NCBI RefSeq assembly: GCF_007997035.1
Contig: NZ_VOSS01000090.1
Span: 1-64,000 of the forward strand
Origin: Ralstonia sp. TCR112
GTDB lineage: Bacteria > Pseudomonadota > Gammaproteobacteria > Burkholderiales > Burkholderiaceae
DNA: 64,000 nucleotides
Direction: 5' to 3'
Shown here: positions 1-11,812 of the stretch, piece by piece
Position numbering within the stretch: position 1 is the first letter of the stretch
How the letters are laid out: every line of letters starts with the position of its first letter
The notes under the pieces: generated by a model
Seen by the model: the letters and a program-made list of their open reading frames with translations, nothing else
What the model was told of the DNA's origin: nothing
Database searches by the model: none
Position numbers and translations under genes: made by a program

Positions 1-1684
<1,684 letters not shown>

Positions 1685-1727
1685 GCGGGTTCTCCTGGAG
1701 GGGGTAGGTCCGGGCGGGACGGAATGC

Positions 1728-1742
1728 TGTAATTTTCCTACA
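1728..1742. promoter_or_regulatory. Probable HexR operator, edd side
   Basis: TGTAATTTTCCTACA fits the published HexR consensus TGTARTWWWAYTACA with one mismatch (C instead of A at position 10). It lies 44 bp upstream of the edd start, a position suited to repression. Assignment to HexR rests on the motif and on a hexR gene 3.5 kb away. Confidence 0.72.
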
Positions 1743-1915
1743 AATGGGCCGGATGTGGTGCAGGGTTTTCCACAGGTACCGCATCCGACGCAGCGCCGGT
1801 AACACGGCCGAGCACGCGAATTGCGTGCCAGAAGGCGCGCGGGAGGCCATGCTTCGGCGCAAAAGATTTGCCGGAAACGCTTGCCGGGGCAGTTTCACGA
1901 ACGTCTTGCTCGCGA

Positions 1916-1930
1916 TGTAGTAATACTACA
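1916..1930. promoter_or_regulatory. HexR operator, zwf side (perfect palindrome)
   Basis: TGTAGTAATACTACA is a perfect inverted repeat (TGTAGTA-A-TACTACA) and matches the HexR consensus TGTARTWWWAYTACA at every position. It lies 75 bp upstream of the preferred zwf start. HexR dissociates from such sites when 2-keto-3-deoxy-6-phosphogluconate accumulates; that effector is known for the family and is not visible here. Confidence 0.88.
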
Positions 1931-2005
1931 AAATGAGCTGAAAAGACGTGGCTTTGCTAGTCAGCTAGGCTAGCCTAATCGATGGCTCACACACAGGAGA
2001 TGACG

Positions 2006-3474
<1,469 letters not shown>

Positions 3475-3475
<1 letters not shown>

Positions 3476-4179
3476 TGGCGATGCGCTGGCACGCAGTTCC
3501 GGACGCCGCCGCGCAGGTGCAAGCGCTGGCTGCGGCCATTGCCAACACGCTCACGCATGTGATCGAGGAACAGGGCAGTGCGTGCCTGGCTGTGTCCGGG
3601 GGGCGTTCGCCCATTGCGCTGTTTGCTGCCTTGCGCGTGTTGCCGCTGCGCTGGGCCGACGTGTCGATCACCCTGGTCGACGAGCGTGCGGTGCCGCCCG
3701 GGCATGCCGACAGCAACGCGCGGCTCGTGCGCGAGCACCTTTTGCAGGATGCGGCGGCAGCGGCGCGTTTCTTTCCCCTGGTGTTGTCACCGCATGTGCA
3801 TGGCGATTCGGTTGACGTGGATGCATGCGTGGCGACGGCCAACGATCCGTTTCAGCAACCCGACGTAGTGATTCTCGGCATGGGCGACGATGGGCATACC
3901 GCATCGTTGTTTCCCGACGCGCCTGAATTGGAAGAGGGCATCGATCGCACGCATGCGCCGGCGTATCTGCCGGTGCGGCCCGGCGCAGCGCCGCATCGGC
4001 GCATCAGCCTGAACCTGTCTGCGCTGTGTGCGGCGCGGCGGCTGTTTCTGTCGATCTCGGGGCCGGTCAAGCGCGGTGTGTTCGACGAGGCCGCGCAAGG
4101 CGGGGCACAGCGCGCGCTGCCGGTGAGCTATGTCATTCATCAGCGGGAGGTACCGCTCGATGTCTATTGGACTGCATGA
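3475..4179 (+). CDS. pgl: 6-phosphogluconolactonase
   Basis: Hydrolyses 6-phosphogluconolactone to 6-phosphogluconate, linking Zwf to Edd. The 234-residue protein has the NagB/Pgl features: an early SGGRSPIALFAAL loop, VDERAVPPGHADSNARLVRE, and the phosphate-binding GMGDDGHTASLFP segment at about residues 135-147. The ATG at 3475 shares one base with the zwf stop and glk starts inside its last 20 bases, so zwf-pgl-glk is one operon. A longer open frame upstream of 3475 overlaps zwf and is not used. Confidence 0.95.
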
Positions 4180-5215
4180 CGTGAACGCGGGCACCGTGGC
4201 CGACACGCTGGCCTACCCGCGGCTGGTCGCCGACGTGGGCGGCACCAACGTGCGCTTTGCGCTCGAGATGGCGCCCATGCGCCTGGCCCACATCGGTGTG
4301 CTGGCCGGCGATGATTACCCGTCGCTCGAAGCGGCCATGCGCGCGTACCTGGCATCGCTGCCGCCGGAAATCGCGGCGGCTGGCGTGCGGCATGCCGCCA
4401 TCGGCATCGCCAATCCGGTGCTGGGGGACCAGATTCGCATGACCAACCGCGACTGGGCGTTCTCGATCGAGGCGATGCGCCAGTCGCTGGGTTTCGACAC
4501 CTTCGTCGTGCTCAATGACTTTGCAGCGCTGGCGCATGCGTTGCCGTATCTGCCTGCAGATGAGCTGGAACAGGTTGGCGGCGGCGCCAGCCTGGCCGAT
4601 GCGCCGCGGGCGCTGCTCGGCGCCGGCACGGGCCTGGGCGTCGCGTCGCTGCTGCCGACGGCGGAGGGCCGCTACATTGCCGTGGCCGGCGAGGGCGGCC
4701 ATGTCGCCTTTCCGCCGATGAATGACGAGGAGGTCGTGATCTGGCGCTTCGCGCGTGAGCGCTTCGGCCATGTGTCGGCCGAGCGGTTGATTTCTGGCAT
4801 GGGCCTGGAGTTGATCTACGAGGCGCTCGGCGCGTGCTTCGATCTCTGGCAGCAAGGCCCCACGTTGCGCCGCGCCGCCGACATCACTGCCATCGCATTG
4901 GGCGAGATGGAAGATGCTGCGGGCGACCACGCACGCTGCCGCTACGCCGTCGATACGTTCTGCGCGTTTCTCGGCACCATCGCGGCCAACCTGGCGGTCA
5001 CGCTGGGCGCGCGCGGTGGCGTGTACATCGGCGGCGGCATCGTCCCGCGTCTGGGGCCGGCGTTTGCCAACTCGCCGTTCCGGCGGCGTTTTGAAGACAA
5101 GGGCCGTTTCTCGGCCTATGTGGCATCAATGCCGGTGTACGTGATTCATTCACCGTACCCGGGGCTGATCGGCCTCTGTGCTGCCATGGACCACGCGGTG
5201 GCCCAGGGACACTGA
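4160..5215 (+). CDS. glk: Glucokinase
   Basis: Phosphorylates glucose with ATP to supply Zwf. The 351-residue protein has the bacterial glucokinase fold: phosphate-1 motif ADVGGTNVRFAL near the N-terminus, TNRDWAFSIEAMRQSLG, the NDFAALAHALPYL sugar-binding segment, GAGTGLGVASLL and GGIVPRLG. The ATG at 4160 overlaps pgl and has GGGAGG about ten bases upstream. In several Burkholderia the glucokinase is fused to a C-terminal RpiR/HexR domain; here it ends at the kinase and HexR is a separate convergent gene. Confidence 0.95.
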   Translation: MSIGLHDVNAGTVADTLAYPRLVADVGGTNVRFALEMAPMRLAHIGVLAGDDYPSLEAAMRAYLASLPPEIAAAGVRHAAIGIANPVLGDQIRMTNRDWAFSIEAMRQSLGFDTFVVLNDFAALAHALPYLPADELEQVGGGASLADAPRALLGAGTGLGVASLLPTAEGRYIAVAGEGGHVAFPPMNDEEVVIWRFARERFGHVSAERLISGMGLELIYEALGACFDLWQQGPTLRRAADITAIALGEMEDAAGDHARCRYAVDTFCAFLGTIAANLAVTLGARGGVYIGGGIVPRLGPAFANSPFRRRFEDKGRFSAYVASMPVYVIHSPYPGLIGLCAAMDHAVAQGH

Positions 5216-5230
5216 CGCCGCGTCGGCGTC
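5214..5230. terminator. Possible hairpin between convergent glk and hexR
   Basis: GACGCCG-CGT-CGGCGTC forms a perfect 7-bp stem with a 3-base loop, overlapping the glk stop and lying just past the hexR stop. There is no T tract on either side, so it may be a weak bidirectional terminator or a transcript-end structure. Confidence 0.35.
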
Positions 5231-5240
5231 GGCATTGGCG

Positions 5241-6074
5241 TTATTCAGGTTGATCGGCGTGTTGGGGCGCGCTGCCCTTGCGCAGCGCAACTTCCAGCAC
5301 CAGCGCATCGAGCAGCGCCAGGTGCAACAGGCGCGCGACCATCGAGCGGTCCGCCACGGCATCGTCCACGTCGGCGGGCAGCACCACATCGGCCAGTGCC
5401 GCGAGCGGGCTGCCAGGCGTGGTGACGGCAATCACGCGCACGCCGAGTTCGCGCACGCGTTCCACCGCCGTCTGCAGTTCGGGCAACGCGCCCGATTTTG
5501 AAATGGCGATCACCACGTCGCCCGCCTGCAGCACGTTCAGCGACATCGACACCAGATACGGATCGCTATACGCATTCGCGGGAATGCCGTAGCGGAAGAA
5601 CTTCGTCTGCGCATCGAGCGCCACCACGCCGGAGCTGCCGAAGCCGTACAGGTCGATGCGATGTGCGCTGTCGACCAGCGCCACCGCCGCATCGAGCGTG
5701 CGAGCGTCGAATCGTTCTTGCAGCGTGGTGAGCGAATCGATGGCGTTCCGCAGGACGCGCGTGCCCGAGGGCGACGCGCTGCGCGCCGGTGCGGCATCTC
5801 GGGCGACGTTGCCTTGTGCGAGCCGCAGCTTGAAATCCGACAGGCCATGGCAGCCCATCGAGCGGCAGAAGCGGATGACGGTCGGCTGGCTGACGCCGGC
5901 CTCACGCGCGATGGCGGCCACCGGCAGGCTCAGCACTGTTCCGGCCTGGCGCAGCACCCAGTCGGCCACTTGGCGTTCGGCCGGAGAGAGCGACGGGCGC
6001 GCCGCGCGAATGCGCTCGCGCAGGTCGGTCGGTGCATCGGGTGTGGCGGAGGAAGTGGCTTGCTGGGCGCTCAT
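5241..6074 (-). CDS. hexR: HexR, RpiR-family repressor of glucose catabolism
   Basis: DNA-binding repressor of the Entner-Doudoroff genes. Domains: an N-terminal RpiR helix-turn-helix (LRERIRAARPSLSPAERQVA, then SLPVAAIAREAGVSQPTVIRFCRSMG) and a C-terminal SIS sugar-phosphate-binding domain (RIDLYGFGSSGVVALDAQTKFFRYG, VVIAISKSG, VRVIAVTTPGSPLAALADVVL). It is about 277 residues from the ATG at 6074. The frame extends upstream to 6134 with other ATGs and no start has a strong ribosome site, so the N-terminus is uncertain. It faces glk convergently; its probable operators are at 1728 and 1916. Confidence 0.9.
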   Translation of the reverse strand: MSAQQATSSATPDAPTDLRERIRAARPSLSPAERQVADWVLRQAGTVLSLPVAAIAREAGVSQPTVIRFCRSMGCHGLSDFKLRLAQGNVARDAAPARSASPSGTRVLRNAIDSLTTLQERFDARTLDAAVALVDSAHRIDLYGFGSSGVVALDAQTKFFRYGIPANAYSDPYLVSMSLNVLQAGDVVIAISKSGALPELQTAVERVRELGVRVIAVTTPGSPLAALADVVLPADVDDAVADRSMVARLLHLALLDALVLEVALRKGSAPQHADQPE

Positions 6075-6289
6075 CTGCGCGCGGGTTCGAATGGCGGACC
6101 GCATCACGATAAAGGCAAGCGCAGCCGTGCGCAACCGCCCGGCGAGGGGTTGCTAGATGCCGCGCGCTCCGACTGCAACTGACTGTTTTTGCACTGTTGC
6201 GAGGCGAGCGCGTTGGCTACGGTGAACGACGCCCACGTCGCCACAAGCGGCGTGGTCCTGCAACGTCGTACCCCTCAAAAGGACATCCG

Positions 6290-8014
6290 ATGCTCCGTAC
6301 TGCTCTCCCCCTGCAGCGCTTTTCCACGCTGTGCCGTCATCTGGCGTATGCCTGGCCGCTGGTGTTCGCGGCTGGGCCGCTGCATGCCGCCACCGACTGG
6401 GTCGATACCCACACCAAGGCGTTCGTGACCGGCCCGCAGCTCATGGCCCGCGGCGCCGCCAACGAGGTCGCACCTGGTCAGACCACCGATGTGCTGGTCA
6501 GCCTCAAACTGCGCAACGAGGCCACGCTGAAGGCGCTCGCGCACGATGTGAACGATCCGCGCAGCCCGCGCTACCGCAAGTACCTGACCAGCGAGCAGTT
6601 CATGGCCGACCACGCGCCCACGCAGGCGCAGGTGGACGCCGTGGTGGGCTATCTGCGGCAGAACGGCTTTATCGATATCGATGTGGCGCCCAACCGGCTG
6701 CTGGTGTCGGCGCGCGGTACGGCCGGCACGGTCAAGGCGGCGTTCAACACGCCGCTGGTGCATTACCAGTTGGCCGGCCGCAGCGGATTTGCGAACAGCG
6801 GCAAGGCGCAGGTGCCGCGCGCGCTGGGCGGCATCGTCGGCTCGGTGCTGGGTCTGCAGAACGTGGTGCGCGCGCGTCCGCTGCTGCGTGTGGGCGATGT
6901 GGCCGAAGCGCGCACGCTGGCAGCGGGCACCGCGACGGGCCACTACCCGAAGGAATTCCCGGCGCTGTATGGCGCGACCGGTGTGCCGACGGCGGCCGGC
7001 ACCACAGTGGGCGTCATCACCATCGGCGGGGTATCGCAAACGCTGCGCGACTTGCGCACGTTCACGAGCAACAACGGTTACGCCACGGTGTCCACCACCA
7101 CGATCAAGACGAACGGCACCAGCGGCAACTACACCGATGATCAGGAAGGCCAGGGCGAGTGGAACCTCGACAGCCAGTCCATCGTGGGCGCGGCCGGCGG
7201 CGCGGTCGGCAAGCTGGCCTTTTACATGGCCGATCTCAACGCGCCGGGCAACACGGGCCTGACCAAGGCGTTCAACAAGGCGGTGACCGACAACACGGCC
7301 AAGATCATCAACGTGTCGCTCGGCTGGTGCGAGAACGACGCCAGCGCCGACGGCACGCTCGATGCCGAAGAGGCCATCTTCACCACGGCCGCCGCGCAGG
7401 GGCAGACGTTCTCCGTGTCTTCCGGCGACGAGGGCGTCTACGAGTGCAACAACCGCGGCTATCCGGACGGCGGCAACTACAGCGTGTCGTGGCCGGCATC
7501 GTCGCCGCACGTGCTGGCCATTGGCGGCACCACGCTCTATACGAGCGGATCGAGCTTCGCCAGCGAGACCGTGTGGAACGAGGGCCTCGACGGCAACGGC
7601 AAGCTGTGGGCCACCGGCGGCGGCATCAGTCAGATCCTGCCGGCACCGAGTTGGCAGGGCGGCAATGCGCGGCTCTTGCCCGATGTGTCGTTCGACGCGG
7701 CGCAAAGCACCGGTGCCTACATCTACAACTACGGGCAGCTGCAGCAGATTGGCGGCACGAGCCTGGCGTCGCCCATCTTCGTCGGCTTCTGGGCGCGGCT
7801 GCTGGCGGCCAACGGCAACCTGGGCTTTCCGGCGGCGCGCCTGTACAGCGCCATTCCGGCCAACGCGTCGCTGCTGCGCTATGACGTGGTGTCGGGCAAC
7901 AACGGCTACCAGGGCTACGGTTACAGCGCCGCCAAGGGCTGGGACTACCCGACGGGCTGGGGCAGCCTGAACATCGGCGCGTTGAACCAGTTGATCAAAT
8001 CGGGCGGATTCTGA
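6290..8014 (+). CDS. Secreted S53 serine-carboxyl peptidase (sedolisin/kumamolisin type)
   Basis: Acid-acting secreted endopeptidase made as a proenzyme. The 574-residue product has a signal peptide ending near PLHAATDW, a pro-kumamolisin activation domain (about 40-200) and an S53 catalytic domain. The visible catalytic set is Glu290 and Asp294 (GEWNLDSQS), Asp380 (SSGDEG) and Ser491 (GGTSLASP). Spacing matches sedolisin (Glu80, Asp84, Asp170, Ser287). The C-terminal AAKGWDYPTGWGSLN is the usual calcium-site end. The ATG at 6290 follows AAAAGGA. It is monocistronic; neighbours give no functional clue. Confidence 0.93.
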   Translation: MLRTALPLQRFSTLCRHLAYAWPLVFAAGPLHAATDWVDTHTKAFVTGPQLMARGAANEVAPGQTTDVLVSLKLRNEATLKALAHDVNDPRSPRYRKYLTSEQFMADHAPTQAQVDAVVGYLRQNGFIDIDVAPNRLLVSARGTAGTVKAAFNTPLVHYQLAGRSGFANSGKAQVPRALGGIVGSVLGLQNVVRARPLLRVGDVAEARTLAAGTATGHYPKEFPALYGATGVPTAAGTTVGVITIGGVSQTLRDLRTFTSNNGYATVSTTTIKTNGTSGNYTDDQEGQGEWNLDSQSIVGAAGGAVGKLAFYMADLNAPGNTGLTKAFNKAVTDNTAKIINVSLGWCENDASADGTLDAEEAIFTTAAAQGQTFSVSSGDEGVYECNNRGYPDGGNYSVSWPASSPHVLAIGGTTLYTSGSSFASETVWNEGLDGNGKLWATGGGISQILPAPSWQGGNARLLPDVSFDAAQSTGAYIYNYGQLQQIGGTSLASPIFVGFWARLLAANGNLGFPAARLYSAIPANASLLRYDVVSGNNGYQGYGYSAAKGWDYPTGWGSLNIGALNQLIKSGGF

Positions 8015-8109
8015 TGCGGAGGTGAGTTTGCGGGCGGTTTCGCACAAAGCGCGAGCCGCCCGCGCGGCGGTTCTACAATGAGCCTTCCCCGGCTTATTTT
8101 TGATTCGTC

Positions 8110-8844
8110 ATGCGCGTACTGCTCGTGGAAGACGACGACATGATCGGCGACAGCGTGCGCAAGGGTTTGCGCCACGACGGTTTCGCCATCGATTGGGTGC
8201 GCGACGGCGAGGCTGCCGTGCACGCCGTGACCGCCCCCGGTGCCGCGGGTGCGGAACCGGGCACCACCATGTTCGACCTCATGCTGCTCGACCTCGGCCT
8301 GCCCAAGCGCGACGGGCTCGACGTGGTGCGCGAGCTGCGCCAGCGCGGCATCTCCATCCCCATCCTGATCCTGACCGCGCGCGATGCGGTGGCCGACCGC
8401 GTAGCCGGGCTCAATGCCGGCGCAGACGATTACCTCGTCAAGCCGTTCGACCTGCAGGAGCTGGCTGCGCGCATGCACGCGCTGCTGCGCAGACAGGGCG
8501 GCCGTGCCGATCCGCTCATGCGCCACGGCGAGGTGCTGCTCAACCCCGTGACCCGCGAAGTGCTGCGCGCGGGTGTGCCGGTCAAGCTGTCGGGCCGCGA
8601 GTTTGCGGTGCTGCATGCGCTGCTCGCGCGGCCGGGCAAGGTGTGGTCGATCGCGCAGCTGCAGGACAACCTCTACGGCTGGGATGAAGAGGTCGGCAGC
8701 AACACGGTCGAGGTCTACATCCATGCGCTGCGCAAGAAGCTCGGCAGCCATTTCATCCAGAACATCCGCGGCGTGGGGTATGTGATTCCACGTGAGGCGC
8801 CGACGTCGCCTGCGGAACCTGCCGGCGGCGACGCGCACCAATAA
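8110..8844 (+). CDS. OmpR-family response regulator (PmrA/QseB type)
   Basis: The 244-residue regulator has a receiver domain (acidic EDDD near residue 7, phospho-acceptor Asp61 in LLDLGLPKRDG, Lys in YLVKPFDL) and a winged-helix DNA-binding domain (about 150-230, ending RGVGYVIPRE). The receiver has a short Gly/Ala/Pro-rich insertion before the phosphorylation site. The stop is three bases before the histidine kinase start, so the two are one operon. A PmrA-box-like repeat upstream of the following htrA gene suggests a local target. Confidence 0.93.
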   Translation: MRVLLVEDDDMIGDSVRKGLRHDGFAIDWVRDGEAAVHAVTAPGAAGAEPGTTMFDLMLLDLGLPKRDGLDVVRELRQRGISIPILILTARDAVADRVAGLNAGADDYLVKPFDLQELAARMHALLRRQGGRADPLMRHGEVLLNPVTREVLRAGVPVKLSGREFAVLHALLARPGKVWSIAQLQDNLYGWDEEVGSNTVEVYIHALRKKLGSHFIQNIRGVGYVIPREAPTSPAEPAGGDAHQ

Positions 8845-8847
8845 TCC

Positions 8848-10164
8848 ATGCAATCCATCCGTAAAACCCTGCTGTGGTGGCTGGCCGGCGGCCTTCTGGC
8901 GGGCATCGTCATCGCCACCGGCCTGATCTACGCGCAGGCGCGCCAGGAAGCCAACGCGCTGTTCGACTACCAGATGCAGCAGGTGGCCGCCGCGCTGCCG
9001 AGCCAGTGGATCGACCCGCCGCCCCCGGCGCTCGCCGGCATTGCGCGTGACGACGACGTCGTGATCCGCATCTGGGACGGCACAGGCCGCAGCCTGTACC
9101 TCTCGCACGCGCGCCCCAATCTGCCGGACCAGGCCGAGTTGGGCTTTTCCGACGCGAATACGCCCGAGGGCCCGTGGCGCATCTACAGCGTTGCGTTCGG
9201 GCCTGCCGTGGTGCAGATCGCCCAGCCGTATAGCGCGCGGCACGAGGTGGCGGCGCGCATGGCGTTGCGCACCGTGGCGCCGTTGCTCATCCTCTTGCCG
9301 CTGCTGGGCTGGATCCTCTGGCTGGCGGTCGGGCGCGGGTTGGCGCCGCTGGGCTCCGTGGCCAAGCAGGTGCAGGCGCGCGACGCGGCCGCGCTGTCGC
9401 CGTTGCCCACGCACGATTTGCCGGACGAGATCCGGCCGCTGACGAACGCATTGAACGATCTGCTGGCGCGCCTCGGCACCGCACTGGCGCACCAGCGCGC
9501 GTTTGTCGCCGACGCCGCGCATGCGCTGCGCACGCCACTGGCTGCGCTCAAGCTGCAATTGCAGGTGGCCGACCGCGCCGAGAACGAAGATGAACGCCGC
9601 GCCGCGCATGCCGATCTGCATCGCGGTGTGGAGCGCATGATCCGTCTTGTTGGTCAGTTGCTGACGCTGGCGCGGCAGGAGCCGGGCGCTGCCGATACGC
9701 AGCGTGCAACGGTTGCGCTCGACGCCGTGGCGGCCGACGTGGTGGCCGAGCTATCGCCAGCGGCAGTGCAAAAGCGCATTGACCTGGGGATCGCGCCGGA
9801 GTCGCAGCCCGCATCCGTGATCGGCAATGCCGATGCGCTGCGCGTGCTGCTGGTCAATCTGGTCGACAACGCGCTGAAGTACTGCCCGGCCGGGGCGCGC
9901 GTCGATGTGTCGACCGCGCATACGCCAGACGGTGGCGCGCAGCTCGTGGTCGAAGACAACGGCCCCGGCATCCCCGCAGACGAACGCGAACGCGTGCTGG
10001 ATCGGTTCTATCGGCCTGCGCAAGCGCCCACCGGCGGCAGCGGCCTGGGGCTCGCCATCGTCCGGGAAATCGCGCAGGCGCATGACGCAACCCTCGCACT
10101 GGAAGCGCGTGAAGGCGGCGGCTTGCGCGTGGTGTTGCGCTTTCCCTTCAAGGCCAACGCGTAG
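8848..10164 (+). CDS. Membrane sensor histidine kinase (QseC/PmrB type)
   Basis: Partner kinase of the preceding response regulator. The 438-residue protein has two membrane segments (about 8-28 and 145-165) bracketing a periplasmic sensor of about 115 residues, a HAMP-like linker, HisKA with phospho-acceptor His225 in AHALRTPLAALK, and HATPase boxes LLVNLVDNALKY, EDNGPGIP and GGSGLGLAIV. Ala follows the His where HisKA proteins usually have Glu; this is common in QseC-like kinases. The signal is not predictable from the sequence. A 15-base inverted repeat GAAACA-CTT-TGTTTC directly follows the stop. Confidence 0.93.
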   Translation: MQSIRKTLLWWLAGGLLAGIVIATGLIYAQARQEANALFDYQMQQVAAALPSQWIDPPPPALAGIARDDDVVIRIWDGTGRSLYLSHARPNLPDQAELGFSDANTPEGPWRIYSVAFGPAVVQIAQPYSARHEVAARMALRTVAPLLILLPLLGWILWLAVGRGLAPLGSVAKQVQARDAAALSPLPTHDLPDEIRPLTNALNDLLARLGTALAHQRAFVADAAHALRTPLAALKLQLQVADRAENEDERRAAHADLHRGVERMIRLVGQLLTLARQEPGAADTQRATVALDAVAADVVAELSPAAVQKRIDLGIAPESQPASVIGNADALRVLLVNLVDNALKYCPAGARVDVSTAHTPDGGAQLVVEDNGPGIPADERERVLDRFYRPAQAPTGGSGLGLAIVREIAQAHDATLALEAREGGGLRVVLRFPFKANA

Positions 10165-10205
10165 AAACACTTTGTTTCATGTGATGTCGGTGTGCGGCGC
10201 CGACC

Positions 10206-10222
10206 TTTAAGTCTCGATTAAG
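10206..10222 (+). promoter_or_regulatory. PmrA-box-like direct repeat upstream of htrA
   Basis: TTTAAG-TCTCG-ATTAAG: two hexamers separated by five bases, giving the 11-bp period of PmrA/QseB-type sites (consensus YTTAAK-N5-YTTAAK). It lies 92 bp upstream of the htrA start, directly after the genes of an OmpR-family pair. The longer identical core TTAAGTCT occurs at 10207-10214 and 10218-10225. Confidence 0.6.
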
Positions 10223-10313
10223 TCTGCCCGCCTACGATGCCCTCAACCGATGGGCACGGCAGGCGACTCCGCAGGCCGTGACCCTCGCGCTCAGCAAGAG
10301 AGAGGACACGACA

Positions 10314-11795
10314 ATGACGCGTCAAACCCTGGCACGCAGTGCGGCTGGCCTGGCCGCCGTGGTCGCCGTTGCAGGCGGCTATGCCTATCTTCAGAAAGAC
10401 ATGATCTCGCGCGCCGTGGCGGCACCCGTGGCCACCGCGACGGCAACCACCGCGGCAGCCCCGAGCACGGCGCCGATGGCTGTGGCGACGCCAATGGATT
10501 TCTCCGGCATCGTCGATCGCTACGGCCCCGCGGTGGTCAACATCAGCACCACCGCGCATGCACAGCGCACCAGCATGCAAGGACTGCCGCCCGGCATGAG
10601 CCCGGATGATCCGTTCTCCGAATTCTTCAAGCGCTTCATGCCGCAGATGCCGCAGCAGCGGGGCGACCAGATCGTGCGCGGTCTGGGCTCCGGCTTCATC
10701 GTCTCGGCCGATGGGCTGATCCTGACCAACGCCCACGTGGTGGACGGCGCCCAGGAGGTCAATGTCAAGCTGACTGATCGCCGCGAGTTCAAGGCCAAGG
10801 TGCTGGGCGTCGACAAGCAATCGGACGTGGCAGTGCTGCGCATCTCGGCCAAGAACCTGCCGGTGGTGCAGATCGGCAGCCCCGCCAACACCAAGGTGGG
10901 CGAGCCGGTGCTGGCGATCGGTTCGCCGTACGGTTTCGAGAACACCGTCACGGCAGGCATCGTGAGCGCCAAGTCGCGCTCGCTGCCGGACGACACCTAC
11001 GTGCCGTTCATTCAGACCGATGTGGCCGTGAACCCCGGCAACTCGGGCGGCCCGCTGTTCAACCAGCGCGGCGAGGTGATCGGCATCAACTCGCAGATCT
11101 ACAGCCAGACCGGCGGCTACCAGGGCCTGTCGTTTGCCGTGCCGATCGATGTGGCGATGAAAGTGGAGCAGCAGCTTGTGTCCACCGGCAAGGTCACGCG
11201 CGGCCGCTTGGGCATTGCTGTGCAGGAGGTCGACCAGTCGCTGGCCGATTCCTTCAAGCTGCCCAAGCCGGAAGGCGCGTTGGTGAACTCGGTGGAAGAC
11301 GGCGGCCCCGCGGCCAAGGCCGGGCTGCAACCGGGCGACGTGATCCTGCAGATTGGCGATGCACGTATCGACCGGTCGGGCGACCTGCCCGAGCAGGTGG
11401 CCGACATCAAGCCTGGCACCACTGTGCCGCTGCAGATCATTCGCCAGGGCAAGCCGACCACGCTGACGGTGACCGTCGGCGCCGCCAAGGACACCAAGGT
11501 GGCAGCCAGCGAAAAGGCTGCCCCGGACCAAGGCCGCCTGGGCCTGGCTGTGCGCCCGCTGCAACCGGAAGAAAAGCGTCAGAACGGTTTGCCCGGCGGC
11601 CTGGTGGTGATGGACGTGACCGGCCCGTCGGCCAAGGTCGGCATCCAGCCGGGCGACGTGATCCTGTCGCTCAACGGCACGCCGGTGTCGTCGGTGCAGG
11701 AGTTGCGCACGCTGGTGGATCGCGCCGGCAAGCACGTCGCCCTGCTGGTGCAGCGTGACGATACGAAGATCTTCGTGCCGGTGGACCTGGGCTGA
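10314..11795 (+). CDS. DegP/HtrA (Do family) periplasmic serine protease
   Basis: Periplasmic quality-control protease and chaperone for misfolded envelope proteins. The 493-residue protein has an N-terminal membrane or signal segment (about 5-25), an Ala/Thr-rich linker, a trypsin-like domain with triad His141 (TNAHVV), Asp171 (QSDVAVLRI) and Ser244 (GNSGGPLFN), and two PDZ domains (about 290-380 and 400-490). The ATG at 10314 follows AGAGAGGA; the in-frame GTG at 10278 lacks a site. MucD and DegP are the closest named relatives. Control by the preceding two-component pair is inferred from position and from the repeat at 10206. Confidence 0.95.
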   Translation: MTRQTLARSAAGLAAVVAVAGGYAYLQKDMISRAVAAPVATATATTAAAPSTAPMAVATPMDFSGIVDRYGPAVVNISTTAHAQRTSMQGLPPGMSPDDPFSEFFKRFMPQMPQQRGDQIVRGLGSGFIVSADGLILTNAHVVDGAQEVNVKLTDRREFKAKVLGVDKQSDVAVLRISAKNLPVVQIGSPANTKVGEPVLAIGSPYGFENTVTAGIVSAKSRSLPDDTYVPFIQTDVAVNPGNSGGPLFNQRGEVIGINSQIYSQTGGYQGLSFAVPIDVAMKVEQQLVSTGKVTRGRLGIAVQEVDQSLADSFKLPKPEGALVNSVEDGGPAAKAGLQPGDVILQIGDARIDRSGDLPEQVADIKPGTTVPLQIIRQGKPTTLTVTVGAAKDTKVAASEKAAPDQGRLGLAVRPLQPEEKRQNGLPGGLVVMDVTGPSAKVGIQPGDVILSLNGTPVSSVQELRTLVDRAGKHVALLVQRDDTKIFVPVDLG

Positions 11796-11812
11796 CGGGG
11801 CCTGCTGACGAC

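Larger units (their letters stand above)
1685..2005. other. edd/zwf divergent intergenic region
   Basis: A 321-bp divergent regulatory gap between edd and zwf. It holds two HexR-type palindromes, one near each gene, and no convincing gene. An AAAATGAGCTGAAAAG tract follows the zwf-side operator. The weak open frame seen over 1740-1900 on the minus strand has no family resemblance. Confidence 0.8.

Noticed and set aside
6275-8047. 590-codon minus-strand frame opposite the sedolisin gene
   Set aside because: The plus strand has all S53 catalytic residues at the right spacing; the antisense frame has no recognisable motif.
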